A DNA stretch of 16,174 nucleotides from Polynucleobacter meluiroseus (GCA_943329505.2 CALQED020000002.1:1-16174); one strand, 5' to 3'; counted from the stretch's first letter, positions 1 through 8,363 are shown. The notes: generated by a model from the letters alone, not told the origin. Program-made: numbers and translations.

Positions 1-1260
1 AGCGAGGGTTGTAAAGTCTTGTGTACCACCTCGACGACCTAGTCCGCAACCAGAATCTAATTTATAGATCTCACACTTTTCAAGTGGCAGCCCTGTAGCC
101 TCTGATAGAGCGGCATGTGAAGCTTCACCATTTTGTGTTGGCACCCAAGCTTCAGCACGATCACCGCTAATTTTGACGGTGGCGTTCATGGGCTCCATCG
201 TCACGTGAGCGCGATATGGCGTGAAGTAAATTGCTTCTACTTTCTTGGTAGAATTATTGATAGCCTCTGGTGCATTACCCACCTTACGTTGCCAGAAATC
301 GCCTTGCTCATCTAGTCCGGCGCGCAACATCTTATTAATATCATCTTGCGAGACGTTCGCTCCCTTACCTTCATCCCACACAATCGGTAATACATTGAGA
401 GCGGTGTTAGCACGCCACCAAGTGTCCGCGACTACCGCCAGGGTACTGTCATTAATCTGTACCACTCCTTTAACGCCCCGCAGGTTTTTGACTTTTGACT
501 CGTCATAACTCACGATCTTGCCACCAAAAACAGGGCAAGACTTCACTGAAGCGCTCAACATTCCTGGTAGTTGCAAATCTGCGCCATACACTTTTCTACC
601 GTTGACTTTATCTGCCGTATCCAAACGTGCATAGGGCTGACCAGCGACTTTCCACTCACGAGGATCTCTCAGTTTGATCGATTTTGGATCCGGAGGGGTC
701 AAGGTGGATGCGAGTTCTGCTACTTTTCCATAGGTTGTTTTACGGCCAGTGGGTTTATGGGTAATCACACCCTTATTCACAGTCAATTCAGTAACAGGAA
801 CATTCCACTGATTTGCAGCAGCCTGAACCAACATAATGCGCGCTGCTGCTGCACCCCGTCTTACATAGTCCTCTGATGTCCGAATGCCACGACTACCTCC
901 AGTACCATGCTCACCCCATACCCGTTTGCGAGCTAAGCTTTGTCCCGGAGTAGCGGACTGCGTCTTCACTTTCTTCCAGTCACATTCAAGTTCTTCAGTC
1001 ACTAATTGCGCTAGTCCAGTACGAGTCCCTTGACCCATTTCTGAACGGGCAATTCTGATGTAAACCGTCTCATCGGGCTTAATGCTGACCCAGGCATTGA
1101 CCTCCGCTTCACCAGCATTCAGCGGAGAATTTGAATCATATGGAACCCCCGCTTGTGCCATTGCAAATTCAGGTAAAGCACCTACCCCTAACATCAGGCC
1201 GCCACCAACCATGGTGCCCTTAATAATAAAGTCGCGGCGTGAAATATTTTCTATTGTCAT
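1..1260 (-). CDS. Molybdopterin-binding (large/beta) subunit of an isoquinoline 1-oxidoreductase-type dehydrogenase, 3' end outside window
   Basis: The frame is open from the ATG at 1260-1258 to the left edge, giving 420 residues; these enzymes usually have about 730-750, so the C-terminal part lies outside. The N-terminus MTIENISRRDFIIKG carries a twin-arginine export motif (R8, R9) followed by a Gly/Ala-rich hydrophobic stretch, so it is probably exported folded. Family marks are HVTMEPMNA (about residues 343-351) and a GCGLGRRGGTQDF loop at the right place for the molybdopterin-contacting Gly-rich loop, where relatives usually read GGGFGRR. In this family the subunit holds a Mo-cytosine dinucleotide cofactor and hydroxylates N-heterocycles or oxidises aldehydes; the substrate cannot be told here. 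It starts 10 bases after the [2Fe-2S] subunit gene, with a weak GGGTAAG ribosome site, so both are one operon. Confidence 0.9.
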   Translation of the reverse strand, partial: MTIENISRRDFIIKGTMVGGGLMLGVGALPEFAMAQAGVPYDSNSPLNAGEAEVNAWVSIKPDETVYIRIARSEMGQGTRTGLAQLVTEELECDWKKVKTQSATPGQSLARKRVWGEHGTGGSRGIRTSEDYVRRGAAAARIMLVQAAANQWNVPVTELTVNKGVITHKPTGRKTTYGKVAELASTLTPPDPKSIKLRDPREWKVAGQPYARLDTADKVNGRKVYGADLQLPGMLSASVKSCPVFGGKIVSYDESKVKNLRGVKGVVQINDSTLAVVADTWWRANTALNVLPIVWDEGKGANVSQDDINKMLRAGLDEQGDFWQRKVGNAPEAINNSTKKVEAIYFTPYRAHVTMEPMNATVKISGDRAEAWVPTQNGEASHAALSEATGLPLEKCEIYKLDSGCGLGRRGGTQDFTTLA

Positions 1261-1270
1261 GTTCTTACCC

Positions 1271-1768
1271 TTAACCACGAGTTGCAGGAGAAGCTTGGTA
1301 TTGCGCCAACACTTCCGCTAATTTTTTCTGACCAGAGGCAACATGAATGCCATCCCGAATTTTTTGATAGGTACCGCAACGACAAATATTCGACATTGCA
1401 TTATCAATATCAGCATCAGTTGGTTTTGGAATTCTCTTCAGTAGTGCAGCTGCAGCCATGACCTGACCAGATTGACAATAGCCGCACTGAGGAACGTCCA
1501 GCGCAATCCATGCCTTCTGTACTGGATGAGAATTGTCTTTAGAGAGTGATTCGATCGTGGTGATCTTGGCGGCACCCACAGCAGAGACAGGCACTGAGCA
1601 AGAGCGTACTGGCTCACCATTCAGATATACGGTACAGGCGCCACATTGAGCCACGCCACAGCCGTACTTTGTACCGGTCAATCCAACCATTTCCCGAATC
1701 GCCCATAACAAGGGCATATTGGGCTCTACATCGATATTGTGGGTCTGCCCATTGATATTTAGCTGCAT
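1271..1768 (-). CDS. [2Fe-2S] (small/alpha) subunit of an isoquinoline 1-oxidoreductase-type dehydrogenase
   Basis: Complete 165-residue protein of the normal family length. Residues 1-75 form a plant-type ferredoxin domain with cluster cysteines C37, C42, C45 and C57 ([17 protein letters not shown]). Residues 80-165 form the helical second domain with C95, C98, C129 and C131 (CGYC, CRC) for the second [2Fe-2S] cluster. It passes electrons from the Mo site of its partner to an outside acceptor, typically a cytochrome c. It has no signal peptide; in this family the Tat signal of the large subunit is thought to carry both across the inner membrane. The start is firm: a perfect AGGAGG lies 4 bases upstream of the ATG. 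It is the first gene of the two-gene operon. Confidence 0.93.
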   Translation of the reverse strand: MQLNINGQTHNIDVEPNMPLLWAIREMVGLTGTKYGCGVAQCGACTVYLNGEPVRSCSVPVSAVGAAKITTIESLSKDNSHPVQKAWIALDVPQCGYCQSGQVMAAAALLKRIPKPTDADIDNAMSNICRCGTYQKIRDGIHVASGQKKLAEVLAQYQASPATRG

Positions 1769-1778
1769 ATTGCCTCCT

Positions 1779-1829
1779 ATGATTTATTTTTAAATGACTA
1801 TAAATCATTCTTGGGTTTTTGCAATTGCA
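1779..1829 (-). promoter_or_regulatory. Candidate promoter and overlapping operator of the Mo-hydroxylase operon
   Basis: Read on the minus strand, TTGCAA (1824-1819) and TATAGT (1802-1797) make a plausible -35/-10 pair with a 16-base spacer, placing transcription start near 1790. A perfect 9+9 inverted repeat, ATGATTTAT (1779-1787) and ATAAATCAT (1800-1808), has a 12-base spacer and half-site centres 21 bp apart, two helical turns. One arm covers the -10 and the other abuts the AGGAGG. TGCAATTGCA (1820-1829), a perfect 10-base palindrome, covers the -35. This geometry fits a dimeric repressor site. No regulator gene is visible nearby, so the link is inferred. Confidence 0.4.
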
Positions 1830-1897
1830 CACAAATTCGACTAAAGGGCTTGTTGGCCATCTAAGAGCATTTATTGCTATCCCAGATAGGCGTAATT

Positions 1898-1906
1898 TGC
1901 TATTCT
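1898..1906 (+). promoter_or_regulatory. Possible extended -10 promoter of the acidic small protein gene
   Basis: TGCTATTCT is an extended -10 (TGN followed by TATTCT) 22 bases before the ATG at 1929. There is no good -35 at the usual distance, which extended -10 promoters tolerate. Support is weak and comes from sequence only. Confidence 0.25.
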
Positions 1907-1928
1907 GAGCCTTAAATTAAGGAAATTT

Positions 1929-2144
1929 ATGACAAACGAAGATCAAACCCAAAACGACGAAGATTTTGACTATGGGTGTGAATGCGCGATGACCCTGCTC
2001 AATGAGCCTACTGAGGATTGTCTGAACGACTTAATTGATGAGCTAGATGAAGATGGCATGATCGCCACCGAAGTCGTCTATGGTTTATTGGCAACGATTC
2101 TCATGAGCCTTAATGAGGAAGATCACGAGGGCGAAGAGCATTAA
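1929..2144 (+). CDS. Very acidic 71-residue protein of unknown function
   Basis: I do not recognise a family. The ribosome site AAGGAA lies 5 bases upstream of the ATG, which argues for a real gene. The protein has 23 Asp/Glu among 71 residues and not one Lys or Arg; the only possible positive side chains are H66 and H71. Cysteines C17 and C19 form a C-x-C (GCECA), with C31 a third. Residues about 20-40 and 44-62 look able to form amphipathic helices separated by a DEDG turn. No signal peptide or convincing membrane segment is seen. It stands alone and is convergent with the pterin dehydratase gene 21 bases away, with no clear terminator between. It could be a DNA mimic, a chaperone-like or metal-binding small protein, or an adaptor; none of these is shown. 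Confidence 0.7.
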   Translation: MTNEDQTQNDEDFDYGCECAMTLLNEPTEDCLNDLIDELDEDGMIATEVVYGLLATILMSLNEEDHEGEEH

Positions 2145-2165
2145 TGCTGATATAGCAAGTACTAG

Positions 2166-2459
2166 CTAGACTTGCAAAGCAAAAGCATCCATTGCTTGTG
2201 CCATCTCAATATCCAAGGTAGTTAACGCTTTCATCGAATGGGTGCTTAAGTGCACCACCACCCTATTCCAAGAATTGTTCCAGTCAGGATGGTGATCTAA
2301 CTCTTCAGCATATTGCGCACAGAGTGACATAAAGGCAAAGGCCTGCTTAAAGTCTTGGAAAATAAATTCGCGCGTCATTTGAATACCAGAAGACTCCACT
2401 TTCCATAACGGAAGCAGTTTTTCAAAGGCAAAGTCTTTTGGTAAGGCCTGTGGTTTCAT
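2166..2459 (-). CDS. phhB: Pterin-4a-carbinolamine dehydratase (4a-hydroxytetrahydrobiopterin dehydratase)
   Basis: Complete 97-residue PCD/DCoH family protein of typical length. The active-site signature is present: HHPDW (H56, H57, P58), then W64 and LSTHS with H74, and D83 in TTLDIEMAQ. The family dehydrates 4a-hydroxytetrahydropterin to the quinonoid dihydropterin, recycling the cofactor of phenylalanine hydroxylase; in bacteria lacking that enzyme it may serve molybdopterin or folate metabolism. No phenylalanine hydroxylase gene is in the window. Its ATG overlaps the stop of rsuA as ATGA (2459-2456), so the two are translationally coupled. The symbol is by family, since a direct phh link is not shown. 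Confidence 0.9.
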   Translation of the reverse strand: MKPQALPKDFAFEKLLPLWKVESSGIQMTREFIFQDFKQAFAFMSLCAQYAEELDHHPDWNNSWNRVVVHLSTHSMKALTTLDIEMAQAMDAFALQV

Positions 2460-3184
2460 TGAGCACCCACACTCTGCGATAAATGCTTCAAATCCTCAGA
2501 GCCTAGCCAGCGCCATTGACCCTCGGCTAAATCCTGCGGCATGACATAAGCGCCAATGGCAGCACGGTGTAATTGGTTAACATGATTGCCGACCGCAGCG
2601 ATCATCCTCTTTACTTGATGATAACGACCCTCTACGATAGTCATCGCCAAAATATGATCAGAGACTTGTTTGCAGGCAGTTGCATAACAGGGCCGCGGAT
2701 CATCATCCAGAATAACGCCATTGAGTAAGTGCTCTATTTGAGATGGTGTCATGGGGTCTGGGGTCGTGATTTCATAAACTTTGCCAATATTTTTTTTGGG
2801 TGTCGTCATTTTATGAATGAACTGACCATCATCAGAAATTAATAACAAGCCTGTCGTGTCATAGTCTAAACGTCCAATGCATTGCAGACCACGCTCAACA
2901 AAAGGTGCGGGCAATAAACTATAGACGCTGGGATGATGGGTTGTCTTATGAGAACACTCATAGTTCGGCGGCTTATTGAAAGCAATGTAAGCTTTTTCGT
3001 GATACTCCCAATCCTTGCCTTCTACGTTGAGTATGAGGCCCTCAGTCGCAATGCGCTCTTCTGGGTCTTCGACCAGAAGGCCATTGACCTTTACGAGGTC
3101 AGCATAGACCAAATCACTGCAATAGCGACGCGTGCCAAATCCTTGACTAAAAAGGATCTTTTCGATGGAAACCGGTTTTGCCAT
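2456..3184 (-). CDS. rsuA: 16S rRNA pseudouridine synthase RsuA
   Basis: Complete 242-residue RsuA-family enzyme, close to the length of the E. coli protein. Residues 1-50 form an S4 RNA-binding domain (IEKILFSQGFGTRRYC, VKVNGLLVED). The catalytic domain follows, with GRLDYDTTGLLL at 104-115, where D107 is the expected catalytic aspartate, and EGRYHQVKRM at 185-194 followed by AAVGNHV and LHR..IG. The EGRYHQVKRM-AAVGNHV block resembles RsuA more than RluB, RluE or RluF, so the likely product is pseudouridine at the position equivalent to U516 of 16S rRNA. The start is the ATG at 3184, giving a full S4 domain, although no Shine-Dalgarno is evident. It leads an operon with the pterin dehydratase gene. 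Confidence 0.9.
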   Translation of the reverse strand: MAKPVSIEKILFSQGFGTRRYCSDLVYADLVKVNGLLVEDPEERIATEGLILNVEGKDWEYHEKAYIAFNKPPNYECSHKTTHHPSVYSLLPAPFVERGLQCIGRLDYDTTGLLLISDDGQFIHKMTTPKKNIGKVYEITTPDPMTPSQIEHLLNGVILDDDPRPCYATACKQVSDHILAMTIVEGRYHQVKRMIAAVGNHVNQLHRAAIGAYVMPQDLAEGQWRWLGSEDLKHLSQSVGAQ

Positions 3185-3255
3185 ATGTTGCAGAGAATAC
3201 TACAGGCCGCTATGGATAGATTGCCCTGACCCATTGATGACCAAGCACCTTGAGT

Positions 3256-3275
3256 TTCAAATCATTATGATTGAA
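3256..3275. repeat. Imperfect palindrome upstream of the DUF2889 gene
   Basis: AATCATTATGATT (3260-3272) is a perfect 6-1-6 palindrome. It extends to TTC (3256-3258) and GAA (3273-3275) with one bulged A. It sits 32 bases before the DUF2889 start and may be an operator or part of the promoter. Its sequence differs from the Fur boxes further right. Confidence 0.3.
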
Positions 3276-3307
3276 GGCATCCCCTCAATCCCATCCAAAT
3301 ATCCATC

Positions 3308-3847
3308 ATGCTGACTGATCCAAAACCACGCAACCCACTTCACAAAAGAGAGGTGACTTTTAATGGCTATGCACGAGACGATGGGCTTTGGGATATTGAA
3401 GGACATTTAGTTGACACTAAGGGCCGTCCTTTTACAACAGGCTCTAGGACATTAGCGCCTGGCGAAGCTGTTCATGACATGTGGATCCGATTAACGGTTG
3501 ACAATAATTTAGTCATCCAAGATCTTGAAGTCTCTATCGATGCACATCCCCACCCAGAATGCGTCAATGTAATACCCGATATGGATACTCTCATTGGCCA
3601 ACGTATTGGAAAAGGCTGGCGCAAAATGATTGACACTCATATAGGTGGCCTCAAGGGTTGCACGCACTTGCGCGAACTACTCACAACAATGGCAACAGCA
3701 GTCTATCAATCTATACCCGGGGTCCTGCATGATCAAGATGAAAACAAGCCACCTTTATATTTGGGCACATGCAAAACTTGGGATTTTGACGGGCCTGTAG
3801 TCATGAGGGTCTATCCCAAATTCTATCGGGGGAAAGCCCCTCAATAG
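3308..3847 (+). CDS. DUF2889 family protein
   Basis: Complete 179-residue protein. It shows the usual run of the DUF2889 family: R-x-V-x-F-N-G-Y near residues 14-21, DGLWDIEGHLVDTKGRPF (25-42), then a WIRLTVDNNLVIQDLEVSIDAHPH region, and GCTHLRELLTTMATAVYQS (about 117-135) with conserved Cys and His. The biochemical role of the family is unknown. No signal peptide or membrane segment is seen. The ATG at 3308 is the only in-frame start after a TGA at 3272, so the start is forced even though no Shine-Dalgarno precedes it. A 15-codon open frame (ATG 3267, TGA 3312-3314) overlaps this start and could couple translation. It is convergent with the MBL hydrolase gene. Confidence 0.8.
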   Translation: MLTDPKPRNPLHKREVTFNGYARDDGLWDIEGHLVDTKGRPFTTGSRTLAPGEAVHDMWIRLTVDNNLVIQDLEVSIDAHPHPECVNVIPDMDTLIGQRIGKGWRKMIDTHIGGLKGCTHLRELLTTMATAVYQSIPGVLHDQDENKPPLYLGTCKTWDFDGPVVMRVYPKFYRGKAPQ

Positions 3848-3878
3848 CGATCGGCTTTCATGCTACATATTCTTTTTT

Positions 3879-4799
3879 TCAGGCTTGATCGATTAAGCAA
3901 GTACCATCAAGTTTAGCTACTCCTGACTGCACTAAAGCTTGCGGCAACCATTTGGCCAATGCTTCAATTTCCATGTTCAGTAGATTTGCAGCACTCTCAA
4001 GCGCTGGGGTATTGCAAATCCACACCATCACTTCATTTAAATCCTTAGAGCGCCACTCTATCAACTTATATTTCAACAATACTTTGGCACCATGGCGTGC
4101 ATTCCGTTTGGGATCTGCAGCTAAATAATCGAGTCTTGATCTTGCTGTCGCAATGGATTTAGCAACATCCACAAAAGGCTTGCCGTGGCCCGGTATCACT
4201 AGGGATATTGGCAAACTCTCGATCAAATCCAAAGTTTGCGCGACCTCTTCAAAGCCAGACTCTCCCCACAGTTCAGGAAAAATCGCACCGAAACCATCTT
4301 CCCATAAAGCATCAGCAGAAATCAGAATACCGTGCTGCTCTTGATAGAAGATGACTGAATGGGCATGGCCAGGGGCAGAGAGCACTCGCCATGGATAGCG
4401 TCCCAATTTGATCTCTTGCCCCGGTATGAGTAGTCCGTCATACATGAAGCGTGGACACTCTTGACCTAGGTTTTGATAACTCAATAAGTCTATATCCCAA
4501 CTTTCTACTGCTAATGCCTCAGCAGCAGGGATATAAATCTCACAATCATAGGTCTTCGCAAGCTCGGCATTACCACCGCAATGATCTGAATGAAGATGGG
4601 TGTTAACAATCTGATTTAAGGTACTTAAACCATACTTATCTAATGTATTGCGAACTAGATCGAGGGTCATACTTTGGTGAGCGTAGTAACCGCTATCTAC
4701 CAAACAAACATTATCCTCGCCAAAGTGAAATATGTTGTTTGCAGAAAGCCATCCTCGCTCGAATACTTCGATACCAGGAGGCAAAGAAAATGCGCTCAA
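3879..4799 (-). CDS. MBL-fold metallo-hydrolase (TTG start)
   Basis: 306-residue protein of the metallo-beta-lactamase superfamily. Metal-binding residues are visible in order: THLHSDHCGG (H68, H70, D72, H73), APGHAHS (H145, with H147 near), D163 in ISADALWEDG and H205 in IPGHG. The last 80 residues form a helical or winged-helix-like tail. Such enzymes hydrolyse thioesters, lactones or similar bonds; the substrate is unknown. The start appears to be TTG at 4799: the first ATG would be codon 44 and would remove the first strands of the fold. The frame is the same as that of msrP, whose TAA (4811-4809) lies just three codons upstream. No signal peptide is seen, so it is probably cytoplasmic although its operon partner is periplasmic. 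Confidence 0.87.
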   Translation of the reverse strand: MSAFSLPPGIEVFERGWLSANNIFHFGEDNVCLVDSGYYAHQSMTLDLVRNTLDKYGLSTLNQIVNTHLHSDHCGGNAELAKTYDCEIYIPAAEALAVESWDIDLLSYQNLGQECPRFMYDGLLIPGQEIKLGRYPWRVLSAPGHAHSVIFYQEQHGILISADALWEDGFGAIFPELWGESGFEEVAQTLDLIESLPISLVIPGHGKPFVDVAKSIATARSRLDYLAADPKRNARHGAKVLLKYKLIEWRSKDLNEVMVWICNTPALESAANLLNMEIEALAKWLPQALVQSGVAKLDGTCLIDQA

Positions 4800-4808
4800 T
4801 TTAATTCT

Positions 4809-5771
4809 TTAATAGAACTTTTTCAAATCCATACCCGCATACATACTGGCAACTTGATCGGCATAGCCATTAAACATCTGGGTTTTGATCTTCGGGGCAA
4901 ACATGCCTTTAGCGTCACCAATACGTCGCTCAGTAGCTTGGCTCCAGCGAGGATGATCGACTTGCGGGTTCACATTGGAATAAAAGCCATACTCGCGCGC
5001 ATCAAATTGACTCCAGCTTGTCTTTGGCATCTCTTCGGTAAAACGAATTTTCACAATCGACTTGGCACTCTTAAAACCATACTTCCAAGGCAGCACAATG
5101 CGAACAGGCGCTCCATTTTGCTTAGGTAAAACCTCTCCATAAAGACCAAATGTCAATAGCGTCAGGGGATTCATAGCTTCATCCATCCGCAAACCCTCGC
5201 GATAGGGCCAGTTAATAATGTTGCTACTGACTCCTGGCATTTGCTTGCGATCTGCTAAAGAAATAAATTCTAGATACTTCGCAGAGCCTAATGGCTCAAC
5301 CTTGTTGATCAGCTTTGATAGCGAGTAACCATCCCAAGGAATCACCATTGACCAACCCTCAACACAACGCATCCGATAAATACGCTCTTCCATCGGCGCT
5401 ATTTTGAGTAAGGTATCGATATCTAGCGTGATGGGGTTTTTAACTAAACCCTCAATAGAAATCGTCCAGGGCCGAGTTTGCAAACTTCCGGCATAAGCAG
5501 CCGGATCGGATTTATCGGTACCAAACTCATAGAAATTATTGTAGGTAGTGACGTATTTATAGGGCGTTGTTTCGCCTTTTGCGCTATAGGCTGGATTGAG
5601 TGTGGCGCTCAGTTTTTCTGGGCCCGCAGCTAATGCTTTCCTGGAAAACCAAGGAGTTAAAGTGGCGCCAAAACTGCCTGCAGCTGCAGCCTTAATGAAG
5701 GCGCGGCGATTTTCAAAAATAGCTTGAGGCGTAATGTCGCTAGCAAGAATAGTCTTATCAATAAAACCCAT
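4809..5771 (-). CDS. msrP: Protein-methionine-sulfoxide reductase, catalytic molybdoenzyme subunit MsrP (YedY)
   Basis: About 320 residues, matching the family length of roughly 330. MsrP repairs oxidised methionine in periplasmic proteins using a Mo-molybdopterin cofactor. The Tat signal reads [13 protein letters not shown], then a hydrophobic stretch and ALAA cleavage region. The Mo-ligand cysteine is in [11 protein letters not shown], and [27 protein letters not shown] and [13 protein letters not shown] are family blocks. I chose the ATG at 5771 because GGAG lies 6 bases upstream and the distance from Met to SDITP matches the E. coli protein; TTG 5786 and ATG 5783 are in-frame alternatives without a ribosome site. 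The heme membrane partner MsrQ, often adjacent, is not found here; instead an MBL hydrolase gene follows after 9 bases. Confidence 0.93.
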   Translation of the reverse strand: MGFIDKTILASDITPQAIFENRRAFIKAAAAGSFGATLTPWFSRKALAAGPEKLSATLNPAYSAKGETTPYKYVTTYNNFYEFGTDKSDPAAYAGSLQTRPWTISIEGLVKNPITLDIDTLLKIAPMEERIYRMRCVEGWSMVIPWDGYSLSKLINKVEPLGSAKYLEFISLADRKQMPGVSSNIINWPYREGLRMDEAMNPLTLLTFGLYGEVLPKQNGAPVRIVLPWKYGFKSAKSIVKIRFTEEMPKTSWSQFDAREYGFYSNVNPQVDHPRWSQATERRIGDAKGMFAPKIKTQMFNGYADQVASMYAGMDLKKFY

Positions 5772-5861
5772 GGAAAGCTCCATCAAAGTAATAGAGCTAT
5801 TTTGCTACTGATATTGATTTATTGCTATGACTGAGAATTTTTGAGAGGAATGACTGGCATA

Positions 5862-5891
5862 AAAAAGGCAAACCCGAAAGTTTGCCTTTTT
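5862..5891 (-). terminator. Rho-independent terminator of icd
   Basis: A 12-base arm (5862-5873) pairs perfectly with 5880-5891 around a 6-base loop. In the minus direction the stem ends in a T run, about 20 bases after the icd stop. A/T tracts on both sides would also let it work on the plus strand, but no plus-strand gene ends here. It separates icd from the msrP operon, which must therefore have its own promoter between 5772 and 5861. Confidence 0.88.
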
Positions 5892-5912
5892 AGCCAAAAG
5901 TGCAATAGTAAG

Positions 5913-8147
5913 TTAGGCTCGCGCCGCTTTTAAAGCTGCATTAAAAGTGGGGCTTGGACGCATGACTGCTTTGCATTTCTCAGAATCAGCGTAGTAGTAA
6001 CCGCCGATATCCACTGGTTTGCCCTGAACTGCCTTGAGCTCCTCGGCGATCTTTTTCTCATTTTCAGTCAAGGCTTTAGCCAAGGGTGAGAAGTAAGCTT
6101 GTAGCTCTTTATCGTCCGTTTGTGCAGCCAATGCCTCAGCCCAATACATGGCCAAGTAAAACTGACTACCGCGGTTATCTAACTCACCAGTCCGTGGTGA
6201 AGGTGACTTATTGTTGTCCAGTAGTTTGCCAGTAGCCTCATCCAAAGTACGAGCTAAGATCTTTACTTTAGGGTTGCTAGTCTTATCGCCAATATCTTCA
6301 AGAGATACAGCCAAAGCCAAGAACTCACCCAATGAATCCCAACGTAAGTGATTTTCTTCTACCAACTGCTGAACGTGTTTAGGAGCAGAGCCGCCAGCAC
6401 CTGTTTCAAACAAGCCGCCACCAGCCATCAAAGGCACAATGGACAACATCTTTGCACTCGTACCCAACTCCATGATGGGGAATAAGTCAGTGAGGTAGTC
6501 ACGCAAAATATTTCCAGTCACAGAAATGGTGTCCTTGCCACGAATCACGCGCTCTAAGGTGTAGCGCATTGCACGTGTCTGCGACATGATCTGAATATCT
6601 ACACCTTCAAGATCGTAATCTTTCAGATAAGTATTTACCTTCTTGATCAATTCTGCCTCGTGAGGACGGTACTCATCCAACCAAAATACTGCTGGGGTAT
6701 TAGAGAGACGTGCGCGATTGACGGCCAACTTAACCCAGTCACGAATAGGAGCATCTTTACATTGGCACATACGCCAGATATCACCCTCTTCTACGTTCTG
6801 CTCAAGCAATACAGTGCCATCATCCGCAACAATACGTGCTACGCCAGCTTCTGAAATCTCAAAAGTTTTATCGTGTGAACCATACTCTTCAGCCTGTTGA
6901 GCCATCAAACCGACGTTAGGTACCGTACCCATGGTAGTTGGATCAAAGTTGCCATGTGTTTTACAAAAATTAATTGCTTCTTGATAGATACGAGCAAAAG
7001 TACTTTCCGGGATCACCGCCTTAGTGTCATGTAAACGGCCATCAGCACCCCACATCTTTCCACCAACACGAATCATCGCAGGTATAGAGGCATCCACAAT
7101 GACGTCACTTGGAGAGAACAGGTTAGTAATCCCTTTAGCGGAGTCCACCATAGCTAAGGCTGGGCGATGTTCGTGGCAAGCATGGATATCTTGAATGATC
7201 TCTTCACGCTTGGACTCTGGCAAAGTTTTGATCTTGTCGTAGAGGCTACTCATACCGTTATTGGCATTGACGCCTAACTCTTCAAATAACTTCGCATGTT
7301 TTTGAAAAGCCTCTTTGTAGAAAATCTTCACCGCATGACCAAATACGATCGGATGTGAAATTTTCATCATGGTTGCCTTCACGTGCAAGGACAACATCAT
7401 GCCAGTCTTGTAAGCATCTTCAATTTCTTTTTCATAGAAATCGCACAATGCTTTTTTACTCATAAACATACTGTCTATGATCTCGCCAGCCAATAAAGAG
7501 ACTTTAGGTTTGAGCAAAATAGTCTTACCGCTCTTAGTCACCAAGTCCATCTTCACATCGCATGCCTTGGTCATCGTCATTGACTTCTCACTTGAATAGA
7601 AGTCACCACCATGCATATGAGATACGTGAGTACGGGAAGCTTGGCTCCACTCACCCATCGAGTGAGGATTCTTACGAGCGTAACGTTTGACGGCAGGAGG
7701 TGCACGACGGTCTGAATTACCTTCGCGCAATACTGGATTTACTGAGCTACCTAAACACTTGGAATAACGCGCGCGAGTGGATTTTTCTTCCTCGGTTTTA
7801 GGATCATCTGGAAAATCCGGGATCTTGTAACCCTTCATTTGCAGCTCTTTAATGGCTGCAAGCAATTGCGGAACAGATGCACTGATATTAGGTAATTTAA
7901 TGATGTTGGTATCTGGCTGCAAAGTCATCTTGCCTAGCTCAGCCAAATTATCGGGAACTTTTTGCTCGGCAGTTAAACAATCAGAGAACTGAGCCAAGAT
8001 GCGACCTGCAACAGAAATGTCGCTTTTTACAATCTCTACTCCCGCTGGCGCTGTAAAAGTACGGATGATTGGCAGAAATGCGCAAGTCGCCAAAAGTGGC
8101 GCTTCATCTGTCAGCGTATAAATAATCTTTGATTTCCCTGAAGCCAT
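5913..8147 (-). CDS. icd: Isocitrate dehydrogenase, NADP-dependent, monomeric type
   Basis: Complete 744-residue protein, the standard length of the monomeric (type II) enzyme rather than the roughly 415-residue dimeric form. It oxidatively decarboxylates isocitrate to 2-oxoglutarate in the TCA cycle and yields NADPH in the cytoplasm. The isocitrate-binding block [19 protein letters not shown] is at about residues 132-150. Other family blocks are [20 protein letters not shown] (166-185), [15 protein letters not shown], and [20 protein letters not shown] near 590-610. The start is firm: GAGGA lies 7 bases upstream of the ATG. It is a single-gene unit with its own terminator and a divergent promoter region shared with the MFS gene. 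Confidence 0.97.
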   Translation of the reverse strand: MASGKSKIIYTLTDEAPLLATCAFLPIIRTFTAPAGVEIVKSDISVAGRILAQFSDCLTAEQKVPDNLAELGKMTLQPDTNIIKLPNISASVPQLLAAIKELQMKGYKIPDFPDDPKTEEEKSTRARYSKCLGSSVNPVLREGNSDRRAPPAVKRYARKNPHSMGEWSQASRTHVSHMHGGDFYSSEKSMTMTKACDVKMDLVTKSGKTILLKPKVSLLAGEIIDSMFMSKKALCDFYEKEIEDAYKTGMMLSLHVKATMMKISHPIVFGHAVKIFYKEAFQKHAKLFEELGVNANNGMSSLYDKIKTLPESKREEIIQDIHACHEHRPALAMVDSAKGITNLFSPSDVIVDASIPAMIRVGGKMWGADGRLHDTKAVIPESTFARIYQEAINFCKTHGNFDPTTMGTVPNVGLMAQQAEEYGSHDKTFEISEAGVARIVADDGTVLLEQNVEEGDIWRMCQCKDAPIRDWVKLAVNRARLSNTPAVFWLDEYRPHEAELIKKVNTYLKDYDLEGVDIQIMSQTRAMRYTLERVIRGKDTISVTGNILRDYLTDLFPIMELGTSAKMLSIVPLMAGGGLFETGAGGSAPKHVQQLVEENHLRWDSLGEFLALAVSLEDIGDKTSNPKVKILARTLDEATGKLLDNNKSPSPRTGELDNRGSQFYLAMYWAEALAAQTDDKELQAYFSPLAKALTENEKKIAEELKAVQGKPVDIGGYYYADSEKCKAVMRPSPTFNAALKAARA

Positions 8148-8258
8148 TAACTTTTCCTCGATATTGATAAATTCACAGAGCCAGGTTTTTACCCTGCCAC
8201 GCTCATATTCCGCATTTTGTGGCCTGCTTTTAGCGAGCCCCTTGAAAATGAGGAGAGT

Positions 8259-8287
8259 TTTCTATTTTAAATCATTGGGAATGGCAA
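8259..8287 (-). promoter_or_regulatory. Candidate icd promoter
   Basis: On the minus strand TTGCCA (8287-8282) and TAGAAA (8264-8259) lie 17 bases apart, giving a leader of roughly 100 bases before the icd ATG. The -35 matches well and the -10 only moderately. It is the best pair I see in the 216-base divergent gap 8148-8363. For the MFS gene on the other strand, TTGAAA at 8242 with TTTAAA at 8266 is a weaker candidate. Confidence 0.3.
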
Positions 8288-8363
8288 AAATGGGGGTTTT
8301 GCACCCTAAACTCGCAAACCAGCCAGCAAACCTCAGCTCTAAATTAGCCGTAAACTGCATGTC

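Noticed and set aside
571..876. Plus-strand frame of 101 codons within the left-edge region
   Set aside because: The minus strand is fully open here and encodes the Mo-binding subunit with family motifs.
3259..3273. AATCATTATGATT as a third Fur box
   Set aside because: The halves read AATCAT/ATGATT and do not match TGATAAT/ATTATCA in order, unlike the two boxes at 13884-13929.
3848..3880. Run of seven T at 3873-3879 after the DUF2889 stop, as a terminator
   Set aside because: No stable stem precedes the T run; only a weak CGATC/GATCG pairing can be drawn.
4674..5129. Plus-strand frame of 151 codons across the msrP and MBL genes
   Set aside because: It is antisense to two strongly supported genes; the translation has no recognisable fold.
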